DNA from: Scatosoma sp002474405
Lineage (GTDB): Bacteria; Bacillota; Clostridia; Christensenellales; Borkfalkiaceae
Length of the DNA: 34,745 nucleotides
Assembly (NCBI GenBank): GCA_937892545.1
Contig: CALAFO010000056.1
Coordinates: 1-34,745 of the forward strand
Reading direction: 5' to 3'
Positions 16,847 to 24,193 of this stretch are shown here, piece by piece. The number at the start of each line of letters is the position of its first letter. The stretch's first letter is position 1. Made by a program: the position numbers and the translations under genes. The notes below the pieces were generated by a model, which saw nothing but the letters and a program-made list of their open reading frames with translations, was not told where the DNA came from and did no database searches.

Positions 16847-18040
16847 ATGAAAATTTTAGTCATCAATTCGGGCAGCTCTTCTTTGAAGTATCAGCTGATC
16901 GATATGGAAACGGAGAGCGTGCTTGCGAAAGGCAACTGCGAGAGAATCGGCATCGACCATTCCCGGCTGATTCATAAGGCAAAGGGCGAAACCACCGAAA
17001 AAGAAATTCCGATGGAAAACCACAACGTGGCGGTGAAAATCGTTCTCGACGCGCTTACCGATAAGAAAATCGGCGTGATTTCTTCGATGGACGAAATCGG
17101 TGCGGTGGGGCACCGCGTGGTTGCTTCCGGCGAAGCATTCAAGCAGCCTACGCTGGTTACCGAGGACGCGATGGTGAAGATGGAAGAAATCAAAGACCTT
17201 GCGCCGCTTCATAACCCCGCGGCGATTGTGGGCGTGAACGCGTGCCGCGCGGCAATGCCGGAAACCCCGATGGTTCTGGTGTTCGATACGGGATTCCATT
17301 TCACGATGCCCGAATACGCTTATATGTATGCGGTGAAGTACGAACATTACGAAAAGTACAAAATTCGCCGTTACGGCGCGCACGGCACCAGCCACAAGTT
17401 TGTTTCGCAGGAAGCGGCGAAGTACGTGGGAAAAAATATCGAAGATATGAAAATCGTTACGTGCCACCTCGGAAACGGTTCTTCGATTACGGCGGTGAAA
17501 GGCGGAAAGTGCATCGATACTTCGATGGGATTCACTCCTCTTGCCGGCGTGCCGATGGGAACGCGCAGCGGCGATATCGATTACGCGGCGGCGGAATATA
17601 TCGCAAGAAAAGAGGGCATGAACGTTACCGAAATGCTTACGTACCTGAATAAGGAATGCGGCATGAAAGGGATTTCGGGCGGTTACAGCGACTTCCGCGA
17701 TCTGACTTCGCGCGAAGAGGCGGGCGACAAGCGTTCGAAACTGGCTCTGGATATGTTCTCGTATGCCTGCAAGAAATATGTGGGCGCATACGCGGCGGCG
17801 ATGAACGGGCTGGATTGCCTTGTGTTTACGGCGGGCGTAGGGGAAAACACGCCTTCGGTGCGCAGCGCGATTTGCAAGGATATGCAGTATCTCGGACTGG
17901 AAATCGACGAAGAGAAAAACCTTCTGAAAAACGACGGAAGCATCCGCGATATCACGAGCAAAAATTCGAAAGTGCGCGTGCTGATTATTCCTACCAACGA
18001 AGAACTGGTGATTGCGCGGGAAACGCTGGCGCTGGTGTAA
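16847..18040 (+). CDS. ackA: Acetate kinase
   Basis: A 397-residue ASKHA-fold kinase that makes ATP and acetate from acetyl phosphate. The N-terminal signature is ILVINSGSSSLKYQLID. Also seen are VGHRVVASGEAF, the RRYGAHGTSHKFVS motif (substrate-contacting Arg and His), HLGNGSSITAVKGGKCIDTSMG, and VFTAGVGENTPSVR. Length is normal for the family. AGAGG precedes the ATG. It is the second gene of the pta-ackA operon. Downstream an inverted repeat without a T tract (18069-18102) lies before a new promoter. Confidence 0.97.
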   Translation: MKILVINSGSSSLKYQLIDMETESVLAKGNCERIGIDHSRLIHKAKGETTEKEIPMENHNVAVKIVLDALTDKKIGVISSMDEIGAVGHRVVASGEAFKQPTLVTEDAMVKMEEIKDLAPLHNPAAIVGVNACRAAMPETPMVLVFDTGFHFTMPEYAYMYAVKYEHYEKYKIRRYGAHGTSHKFVSQEAAKYVGKNIEDMKIVTCHLGNGSSITAVKGGKCIDTSMGFTPLAGVPMGTRSGDIDYAAAEYIARKEGMNVTEMLTYLNKECGMKGISGGYSDFRDLTSREEAGDKRSKLALDMFSYACKKYVGAYAAAMNGLDCLVFTAGVGENTPSVRSAICKDMQYLGLEIDEEKNLLKNDGSIRDITSKNSKVRVLIIPTNEELVIARETLALV

Positions 18041-18068
18041 AGCTGCCGATTTGAATGCTTCGGGCGGA

Positions 18069-18102
18069 AAATTGCGGAAACGGCGAAGAAATACCGCAAT
18101 TT
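18069..18102. repeat. Inverted repeat after ackA
   Basis: AAATTGCGG (18069-18077) and CCGCAATTT (18094-18102) are perfect nine-base arms with a 16-base loop. No T tract follows on the plus strand, so it is not a classic terminator. It may stabilise the pta-ackA mRNA end or be a protein site. Confidence 0.5.
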
Positions 18103-18147
18103 CGTGCGAATTCTTTGAAAAAGAAAGGAAAAACACGCGAAAAAGCA

Positions 18148-18176
18148 TTGACAAACGGCGATAAATATACTATAAT
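18148..18176 (+). promoter_or_regulatory. Consensus promoter of yceD-rpmF
   Basis: Perfect TTGACA (18148-18153) and TATAAT (18171-18176) with 17-base spacing. The predicted start at about 18183 is only 9-12 bases before the first in-frame ATGs (18192, 18195). Confidence 0.92.
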
Positions 18177-18191
18177 TTTAAAGTCGGCTTT

Positions 18192-18641
18192 ATGATGATA
18201 CTTGACGTAAAAAAACTTAACGGGTTGAAAGAGTATACCGGGACGGCGGAATTTACGTTTGAGCCTGAGGCGGCGCTGATTGATATTCCGTACGTTTCTT
18301 TTGACGGAAACGCCGTGGCGAGGATTTCGTACGAGATTTTCGAGGACGGCGCGGTGGAAGTGAAAGGCGACGTTTCGTATCGGCTGAAAGGGCTGTGCTC
18401 AAGATGCCTGAAAGAAACGGCGACGGACGTGAAGAGCCGTGTGGACGCGGTGTTTCTTACCGAGGACAACGGCGAAGATTACGCGTACGACGGGAATAAA
18501 ATCGATCTGAGCGAACTTTTCAAGGATACGATTGTGTTCGGAATGCCCGGAGTTCTTTCTTGCGGGGACGGCTGCAAAGGCGTGCCCGACGGCACGGAAG
18601 CTTTGACGGCGGACGACGAAGGCGTTGAAAAGGCTGATTAA
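18192..18641 (+). CDS. yceD: DUF177 (YceD) family protein
   Basis: A 149-residue acidic protein of the DUF177 family, almost always encoded directly before rpmF, as here. Homologues are linked to 23S rRNA processing or ribosome assembly in plants and E. coli; the precise activity is not established. It has a CSRC pair near the middle (LCSRCLKETATDV) and a second cysteine pair in CGDGCKGVPDG near the C-terminus, possibly a metal site. The start is ambiguous between adjacent ATGs at 18192 and 18195. Neither has a visible Shine-Dalgarno sequence, and the promoter is so close that the mRNA has almost no leader. Confidence 0.88.
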   Translation: MMILDVKKLNGLKEYTGTAEFTFEPEAALIDIPYVSFDGNAVARISYEIFEDGAVEVKGDVSYRLKGLCSRCLKETATDVKSRVDAVFLTEDNGEDYAYDGNKIDLSELFKDTIVFGMPGVLSCGDGCKGVPDGTEALTADDEGVEKAD

Positions 18642-18682
18642 AACGACGGAAAATTACGAAAAAGATTAAATGAGGTGTTAAA

Positions 18683-18868
18683 ATGGCAGTACCTAAAAGT
18701 AAACAATCCAAAAGCAGAACCAACAAGCGTTTTGCAAACTATAAAGCAACGGCGGCTACCCTTGTGGAATGCCCTCATTGCCACGAACTGACGGAAGCGC
18801 ACAGAGTGTGCAAGAACTGCGGCTACTACGACGGCAAAGAAGTTGTAGCTCAGAAAGAAGCGAAGTAA
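18683..18868 (+). CDS. rpmF: Ribosomal protein bL32
   Basis: A 61-residue zinc-type bL32 of the 50S subunit. It starts MAVPKSKQSKSRTNKRF, the family N-terminus, and has four zinc ligands C30-PH-C33 and C43-KN-C46. GAGGTG precedes the ATG. It is the second gene after yceD under one promoter and is closed by a strong terminator 30 bases after the stop. The cysteine-containing form implies zinc-dependent ribosomes; a zinc-free paralogue is not in the window. Confidence 0.97.
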   Translation: MAVPKSKQSKSRTNKRFANYKATAATLVECPHCHELTEAHRVCKNCGYYDGKEVVAQKEAK

Positions 18869-18898
18869 GTTTTATTTGTTTTCGGTTTCTGCAATCCG

Positions 18899-18926
18899 GC
18901 GGGGCGCGTTATGCCCCCGCTTTTTT
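18899..18926 (+). terminator. Intrinsic terminator of yceD-rpmF
   Basis: GCGGGG (18899-18904) pairs with CCCCGC (18915-18920), followed by six T residues (18921-18926). Confidence 0.9.
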
Positions 18927-19225
18927 GCGTTTTCCGTATTTTTGCTTTCGGCGATGCGGACGTTTGCGTACGAACGTATGGCTGCGGCAAGTGTGTTTCG
19001 ATGTTTTTTCGCGCATAATTTCTATCCGTCGCGGCTTTTGCGGCGGCATTATATCTGTTTCGGCGTGGTGTTTTGAGAAGATGCGAAAGGCTGTGTCGAG
19101 AGGAGATTTGCGGCGGAGATAACGGCGGCGATTGATGCGGCGGTGAAGCAGGAGGAGAAAAGCGGCGATTACGCCCGTTTTTGCGGAAAAAATCGCGCGT
19201 CTGGTAATTTTCTGCGTGTGTTTGC
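18927..19225. other. Gene-free stretch between rpmF and copA
   Basis: No supported gene: open frames here lack ribosome binding sites and family features. One hairpin is visible, CCGTCGC (19026-19032) with GCGGCGG (19040-19046, one G-T pair), flanked by ATAAT (19015-19019) and ATTAT (19048-19052), so the structure can extend outward. Its role is unknown. The stretch ends at the copA promoter. Confidence 0.5.
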
Positions 19226-19255
19226 TTGACAAACCTACTAAGTTAGTGGTATAAT
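19226..19255 (+). promoter_or_regulatory. copA promoter with dyad in the spacer
   Basis: TTGACA (19226-19231) and TATAAT (19250-19255) have an 18-base spacer. The dyad ACTAA-G-TTAGT (19237-19247) fills the spacer, where a bound repressor would block RNA polymerase. The dyad matches no copper operator that I recognise (CopY, CsoR or CueR types). Confidence 0.8.
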
Positions 19256-19293
19256 TCAAGCCGAAAAGAAAAGTGGCAAGGAGCGATCGTAAA

Positions 19294-21786
19294 ATGACGA
19301 AAGAAAAGTTTACGGTAACGGGAATGAGCTGTTCGGCGTGTTCCGCGGGCGTGGAGCGCGTTACGAAAAAATTGAACGGCGTGAAATCGGCGGAAGTATC
19401 GCTGCTGGGCGAAAGCCTTTCGGTGGAATACGACGAAACGCAGGTGAAGCGCGAAGATATTTTCGCGGCGGTAACGGCGCTCGGATACGGGATAGGCGAA
19501 TACCGCGAAGGTAAAGAGGAGCGGCAGAAAGGAAAAACGGAGGCGTTGAAAAAACGGTTTATCGTTTCGATTATTCTGCTGGTGCCGCTGATGTATCTGG
19601 CAATGGGCGGGATGTTTTCGTTTCCGGAACCGCCTGCCGTAGCGAATTATATTCTGCAATTTATTCTTGCGGGCGCCACGATGGCGGTGAATTTCAGATT
19701 TTTCAAAAACGGATTTTCCGCGCTGGTAAAACGCGTGCCGAATATGGATACGCTGGTATCGCTCGGCTCCGGCGTTTCGTTTTTGTATTCGACGTATCTG
19801 GCGATAAAAATGGGCGCGATGGGCGGAGAACACGCGGGACACCTGTTTTTTGAGTCGGCGGCGATGATTTTAACGCTGGTTACGCTGGGAAAATGGCTGG
19901 AATCGGCGGCGACGGGGAAAACGGGCAGAGAAGTGGAAAAATTGCTGCGGATGATGCCCGATACGGTGCGCGTCGTGGAGAACGACGAGGAAAAGACGGT
20001 GCCGTTTTCTTCGCTGAAAGAAGGAGATATTCTTGCCGTAAAGCAAGGGGATTATATTCCCGTGGACGGCGTTGTGGTAAGCGGCGGAGGATTTGTGGAC
20101 CGCGCGGCGGTAACGGGCGAAAGCGTGCCCGTGGAAGCGGAAGTCGGTTCGCAGGTAACCGGTGCGGACATCGTGAAAAGCGGATATATGCGCGTGCGGG
20201 CGGAAAAAGTGGGAAAGGATACCACGATTTCGCAGATCGTGCGTATGGTGAAGGAAGCGGGCGAGAGCAAGGCGCCCATTCAGCACACCGCCGACGTGAT
20301 TGCGGGGATTTTCGTGCCTGCCGTTACGCTGATTGCGCTGGTTACGTTTCTTGTCTGGCTGCTGGTAAAGGGCGACGTTTCTACGGCGGCGAATTACGCG
20401 ATCAGCGTGCTGGTGATTTCCTGCCCGTGTTCGCTGGGACTGGCGACGCCCGTGGCGGTGATGGCTGCGACGGGAAAGGGAATGTCGCTGGGAATATTGT
20501 TTAAAAACGCGGAGACGTTGCAGAGAGCGGAAAAAGTGAACTGCGTACTTCTGGACAAGACGGCGACGTTGACGGAAGGGAATATGAAAACCACCGATTT
20601 CGAGGCGATTCCGGGCGGCGAGAATGTTGCAAACGAGGAGAAAACGCTGGGAATTTTGCGCATCGCGGCGGCGATCGAGGCGAAATCGAATCATCCGATT
20701 GCCGATTGCATTTACGAATATGCCGTGGAAAAAGCGGGTGAACCGACGGTTGCGGCGGAAAATTACGCGTATGAAACGGGTAAGGGCGCGCGTGCGGAAG
20801 TCGGTGGAAAAGTTTATCGGCTCGGCAACAGAAAACTTCTGACGGATGCGGAAAACAAACTTGCGTTCGAAGAGGAAAAACGGCTTTCGAAACAGGGAAA
20901 AACCGCCGTGTTTCTGGCGGGCGAAAGCGGGCTGGTTGCCGTGTTTGCCGTGGCGGATACGCTGAAAGAAACGAGCAAAGAGGCGATTGCCGCGCTGAAA
21001 AAAGAAAAAATCCGCGTGGCGATGGTAACGGGCGACAACGAACGCGTAGCGCACGCGATTGCGGAGAGCGTGGGGATTTCCGACGTGTTTGCCGAAGCGT
21101 TGCCGAAAGACAAGGCGGACGCCGTGAAGCGCGTGCAGAGCGCCGGCGGCTATGTGGCGATGGTGGGCGACGGCATCAACGATTCGCCCGCGCTGAAGCA
21201 GGCGGACGTGGGCATTGCCGTGGGTACGGGCACGGACGTGGCGATTGACAGCGCCGACGTGGTGCTGGTGAGCGGGGATATCCGCTCGGTGGCGGACGCG
21301 GTGAATTTAAGCCGCAAAACGGTGAAAAACATCAAAGAAAATCTGTTCTGGGCGTTTTTCTACAACGTGATTGCGATTCCCGTGGCGGCGGGCGTGTTTG
21401 CGTTTGCGGGGCTTTCGTTAAACCCGATGATTGCGTCGGCGTGCATGAGTTTAAGCTCGCTGTTTGTGGTGGGAAACGCGCTGCGTTTAACAAGATTCAA
21501 AAGCGGTTTTCAGGGCGCGAAAAACGCTGCGGAAACCGGAAAAGAAAATATATTGCCGAAGGAGAATACGGAAATGAAAAAGGTTTTGCATATCGAAGGA
21601 ATGATGTGCGCGCATTGCGTGAAACACGTAACGGACGCGCTGAACGCACTGGACGGCGTGAACGTGCTTACGGTGGATTTAAAGAAGAAAATCGCCGAAG
21701 TTTCGCTTGAAAAAGAAGTGAGCGGCGAAACGCTGAAAAAGGCGATTGCCGACGCCGGCTACGAATTGAAGAAAATCGACGACTGA
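19294..21786 (+). CDS. copA: Copper-type P1B ATPase with N- and C-terminal heavy-metal domains
   Basis: An 830-residue P1B-type metal exporter in the cytoplasmic membrane. In order: HMA domain with GMSC13-SA-C16; membrane helices; actuator loop with T274-G-E; ion channel motif C377-P-C379 (typical of Cu+/Ag+ pumps); phosphorylation site at D421; SNHPI of the nucleotide domain; G625-D-G-I-N-D630; last helices; then a second HMA domain (761-830) with C772-AH-C775. The phosphorylation motif reads DKTATLT, with Ala424 where Gly is nearly invariant. ATG 19294 follows AAGGAG (19278-19283); a GTG at 19273 lies upstream of that site and is rejected. An ArsR-type gene follows. Confidence 0.92.
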   Translation: MTKEKFTVTGMSCSACSAGVERVTKKLNGVKSAEVSLLGESLSVEYDETQVKREDIFAAVTALGYGIGEYREGKEERQKGKTEALKKRFIVSIILLVPLMYLAMGGMFSFPEPPAVANYILQFILAGATMAVNFRFFKNGFSALVKRVPNMDTLVSLGSGVSFLYSTYLAIKMGAMGGEHAGHLFFESAAMILTLVTLGKWLESAATGKTGREVEKLLRMMPDTVRVVENDEEKTVPFSSLKEGDILAVKQGDYIPVDGVVVSGGGFVDRAAVTGESVPVEAEVGSQVTGADIVKSGYMRVRAEKVGKDTTISQIVRMVKEAGESKAPIQHTADVIAGIFVPAVTLIALVTFLVWLLVKGDVSTAANYAISVLVISCPCSLGLATPVAVMAATGKGMSLGILFKNAETLQRAEKVNCVLLDKTATLTEGNMKTTDFEAIPGGENVANEEKTLGILRIAAAIEAKSNHPIADCIYEYAVEKAGEPTVAAENYAYETGKGARAEVGGKVYRLGNRKLLTDAENKLAFEEEKRLSKQGKTAVFLAGESGLVAVFAVADTLKETSKEAIAALKKEKIRVAMVTGDNERVAHAIAESVGISDVFAEALPKDKADAVKRVQSAGGYVAMVGDGINDSPALKQADVGIAVGTGTDVAIDSADVVLVSGDIRSVADAVNLSRKTVKNIKENLFWAFFYNVIAIPVAAGVFAFAGLSLNPMIASACMSLSSLFVVGNALRLTRFKSGFQGAKNAAETGKENILPKENTEMKKVLHIEGMMCAHCVKHVTDALNALDGVNVLTVDLKKKIAEVSLEKEVSGETLKKAIADAGYELKKIDD
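21574..21786 (+). CDS. Possible internal start: CopZ-like chaperone from the copA 3' end
   Basis: Within copA and in the same frame, AAGGAG (21559-21564) lies nine bases before ATG 21574. Translation from there gives a 70-residue protein that begins MKKVLHIEGMMCAHC. That matches the size and start of a free CopZ copper chaperone (beta-alpha-beta-beta-alpha-beta fold, CxxC metal site), which would hand Cu+ to CopA or to the repressor. The domain is joined to the last membrane helix of CopA by a linker of about 25 residues. The full-length fusion product is certain from the open frame; separate expression is inference from the start signals. Confidence 0.45.
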   Translation: MKKVLHIEGMMCAHCVKHVTDALNALDGVNVLTVDLKKKIAEVSLEKEVSGETLKKAIADAGYELKKIDD

Positions 21787-21826
21787 CGATTTTTTCTGAC
21801 ATATTCTTTCATTTTCTTCCGCGCGG

Positions 21827-21842
21827 TATATGTTATCATATA
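21827..21842 (+). promoter_or_regulatory. Operator-like palindrome over an extended -10, arsR promoter
   Basis: TATATG (21827-21832) and CATATA (21837-21842) flank TTAT; this is the kind of AT-rich dyad bound by ArsR/SmtB repressors. The same bases hold TGTTATCAT (21831-21839), an extended -10, with no good -35. A further CATATA-like copy lies at 21853-21858. Binding here would shut off the downstream ArsR-family gene, so autoregulation is likely. Confidence 0.6.
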
Positions 21843-21877
21843 GCCAAACAAGCATATATCGATGCGGGAGGAAGAAT

Positions 21878-22216
21878 ATGGAAGAGATGCTTTTACTGGA
21901 TAAGCGCACGAAGAACCTGATTGAGGACTATGTGCCGAAAGGCGACGTTCTGGAGGGAATCGTGTGCTTTTTTTCTGTTTTTTCGGATTATACGCGCGTG
22001 AAAATTTTATCGGCGCTGGCAATCAGCGAGCTTTGCGTAACGGATATGTCGAGATTGCTTGAAATCAATCAGACGACGGTATCGCATCAGCTGAGATTTT
22101 TAAAAAGCGCGGGAATCGTGAAGAGCCGACGGCTGGGAAAAATCGTGTTTTATTCGCTGTGCGACGATTCGATTAACGACGTGCTTTTGAAAAGCGTGGA
22201 ATTTCTCGGCTGCTGA
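21878..22216 (+). CDS. ArsR/SmtB family metal-responsive repressor
   Basis: A 112-residue winged-helix protein. The recognition segment is INQTTVSHQLRFLKSAGIV, followed by the wing KSRRLGKIVFYSL. In the classical alpha-3 metal motif ELCVCD the second Cys is Thr here (ELC53-V-T-D), and the His-rich alpha-5 site is absent. Other cysteines are C30, C95 and C112, so any metal site would be non-standard. ATG 21878 follows a GGGAGGA site; the frame is open upstream across the operator and is rejected. Its position after copA suggests it senses copper or a related soft metal, though CsoR or CopY would be the more usual partner. Confidence 0.88.
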   Translation: MEEMLLLDKRTKNLIEDYVPKGDVLEGIVCFFSVFSDYTRVKILSALAISELCVTDMSRLLEINQTTVSHQLRFLKSAGIVKSRRLGKIVFYSLCDDSINDVLLKSVEFLGC

Positions 22217-22280
22217 ACGATTCCGGCGGAGTTTTTGCGCGTGCGCGGACGGATTTTTCCGTTTAAGCGCGTTTGTATTC

Positions 22281-22309
22281 TTGCAAAATTTCCGTATTTG
22301 GTGTATAAT
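22281..22309 (+). promoter_or_regulatory. Promoter of uvrC operon
   Basis: TTGCAA (22281-22286) and TATAAT (22304-22309) with 17-base spacing, about 28 bases before the uvrC ATG. It probably serves uvrC through mutS2. Confidence 0.8.
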
Positions 22310-22337
22310 GATAAGCGGGAGAGTTTGAAACGCCGAA

Positions 22338-24161
22338 ATGAACGAAATCATCGCCGAAAAACTGAAAATGCTGCCCGAACGACCGGGCGTGTATATCATG
22401 CGCGACGAAAGCGACGTGGTGATTTACGTGGGCAAGGCGCGTATTCTGAAAAACCGCGTGCGCCAGTATTTTCAGAACAGCTATAAGCCGGAAAAAGTGG
22501 CGGCGATGGTGGCGAGAATCGTTGATTTTTCGTACATTATCACGGCGACGGAAATCGACGCGCTGGCGCTGGAAAACAATCTCATCAAAAAATACAAGCC
22601 GAAATACAACATTCTTTTAAAGGACGACAAAACGTACCCGTATATCAAAGCGCACACGAACGAAAAGTTTCCACGCTTTTCGATTACGCGGAAACTGACG
22701 AAAGACGGGAAATATTTCGGTCCGTTTATGGGCGGCATCCGCTGTAAAGACGTGCTGGAAATTCTTTCGCTGGTGTTCAACGTGAGAATCTGCGCCGTGG
22801 CGATAGGCGATAAGCCGAAAAAGCCGTGCCTTGCGGCGCATCTGCACCGCTGTCTGGCGCCGTGCGCGCATGCGGCGGAGGGAGAAGCGTTCGAAAAGCA
22901 ATACGCAGACGCGGCGAAGCGGGCGCTTGCTTTTCTGGACGGGGATCTGGAAGAAGCGGAAACGATTCTGCGGGAAAAGATGATGAAATTCGCCGAAGAG
23001 GAAGAATTCGAACTGGCGATGAATTACCGCGAAAAATTGCAGATGCTGGACAAGCTGAAACTCAAACGGATCACTTCGCTCAACCGTTATATCGACGCGG
23101 ATATCATCGCGTATAAAACCAACCGGTTATATTCCGCGATTTCGCTGCTTGTAACCAGAAAAGGCATTATGCAGGGCGGCAGCAATTTTGCGCTGGAAGA
23201 GGCGTACGAAACGGACGGAGAGGCGATCGCCGCGTTTATTTCAAGGTATTATCAGAGCCACGAATTGCCGGAAGAAATTGTTTCCGAACCCGTGGAAGGG
23301 CAGGAACTTCTGGAAGAATACTTCGAAAAGACGCAGGGAAAGAAGGTAAAATTCGTTACGCCGAAATCGGGCGTGAAACGCGCGCTTCTGGATATGTCCG
23401 CAAAAAACGCCGAAGATTATCTTTTAAAATCGGTGGACAGGATAAAGCACAAGGACGACATGACGACGGCGGCGTGCGAGCGGCTGAAATCGCTGCTTTC
23501 CCTTTCCCGCTACCCCAAACGCATGGAATGTTACGATATTTCGAATATCAGCGGCGTGGATAAAGTGGGTTCGATGGTGGTGTTTTCCGACGGGGAGCCG
23601 GACAGAAATTCCTACCGCAGATTCCGCATAAAAACGGTGGAGGGCGCAAACGATTTCGCTTCGTTGCAGGAAGTTTTAAGGCGCAGGCTTGCAAAGCTGG
23701 GCACGGAGGAAGAGGAGCGGTTTCAAAAACCCGATTTAATCGTTATCGACGGCGGCAAAGGGCAGTTATCTTCCGTAAAAGAGATTTTCGAAGAAATGAA
23801 CGTTACGGGGATAGACCTCGTTTCGCTTGCCAAGCGGGAAGAGGAAGTGTTTACGCTGCAAAGCGAAGAAAGCGTAAAGATAGATCACAGGGATTACGCG
23901 CTGAAAATGCTGCAACGGCTCCGCGACGAGGCGCACAGATTTGCGATTACCTATTTCCGCACGCTGCACGACAAGCGGAATCTGACGTCGCGATTCGAAG
24001 AAATCGAAGGCGTGGGGAAAGAGAAGAGAAAGGCGCTTTTAGAAACGTTCAGAAGCGTGGAAAACGTGGCGCAGGCAAGCGAAGAAGAGCTTGCGGCGGT
24101 GCCCGGAATCGGCGAAAAACTGGCAAAAAACATCAAAAAGTATTTCGAAGAAAATTTTTGA
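22338..24161 (+). CDS. uvrC: Excinuclease ABC subunit UvrC
   Basis: A 607-residue dual-incision nuclease of nucleotide excision repair, acting with UvrA/UvrB. The N-terminal GIY-YIG domain (GVY 17-19, YVGKA 30-34, E79) makes the 3' cut. A cysteine-containing segment CLAAHLHRCLAPC follows. The UVR motif is near 205-235 (EEFELAMNYREKLQML). The RNase H-like domain has ECYDISNISG-type and VIDGGKGQL motifs for the 5' cut, and a double helix-hairpin-helix ends the protein (IEGVGKEKRKALL, VPGIGEKLAKNI). The Shine-Dalgarno sequence is weak and distant. First gene of the uvrC-HAD-hprK-U32-mutS2 series. Confidence 0.96.
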   Translation: MNEIIAEKLKMLPERPGVYIMRDESDVVIYVGKARILKNRVRQYFQNSYKPEKVAAMVARIVDFSYIITATEIDALALENNLIKKYKPKYNILLKDDKTYPYIKAHTNEKFPRFSITRKLTKDGKYFGPFMGGIRCKDVLEILSLVFNVRICAVAIGDKPKKPCLAAHLHRCLAPCAHAAEGEAFEKQYADAAKRALAFLDGDLEEAETILREKMMKFAEEEEFELAMNYREKLQMLDKLKLKRITSLNRYIDADIIAYKTNRLYSAISLLVTRKGIMQGGSNFALEEAYETDGEAIAAFISRYYQSHELPEEIVSEPVEGQELLEEYFEKTQGKKVKFVTPKSGVKRALLDMSAKNAEDYLLKSVDRIKHKDDMTTAACERLKSLLSLSRYPKRMECYDISNISGVDKVGSMVVFSDGEPDRNSYRRFRIKTVEGANDFASLQEVLRRRLAKLGTEEEERFQKPDLIVIDGGKGQLSSVKEIFEEMNVTGIDLVSLAKREEEVFTLQSEESVKIDHRDYALKMLQRLRDEAHRFAITYFRTLHDKRNLTSRFEEIEGVGKEKRKALLETFRSVENVAQASEEELAAVPGIGEKLAKNIKKYFEENF

Positions 24162-24193
24162 GGATTACGTAAGAAACGCAAGGAAAAATACAA

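Noticed and set aside
16856..18154. A 432-codon open frame antisense to ackA, and similar long antisense frames such as 19870-21054 opposite copA
   Set aside because: They are His/Arg-rich shadows of strongly biased codon use in clear genes on the other strand, with no family motifs or ribosome binding sites.
18909..19259. A 116-codon minus-strand frame and a 66-codon plus-strand frame between rpmF and copA
   Set aside because: Compositionally random (Arg/Lys/His-rich or hydrophobic), no family resemblance, and the minus-strand frame overlaps the copA promoter.
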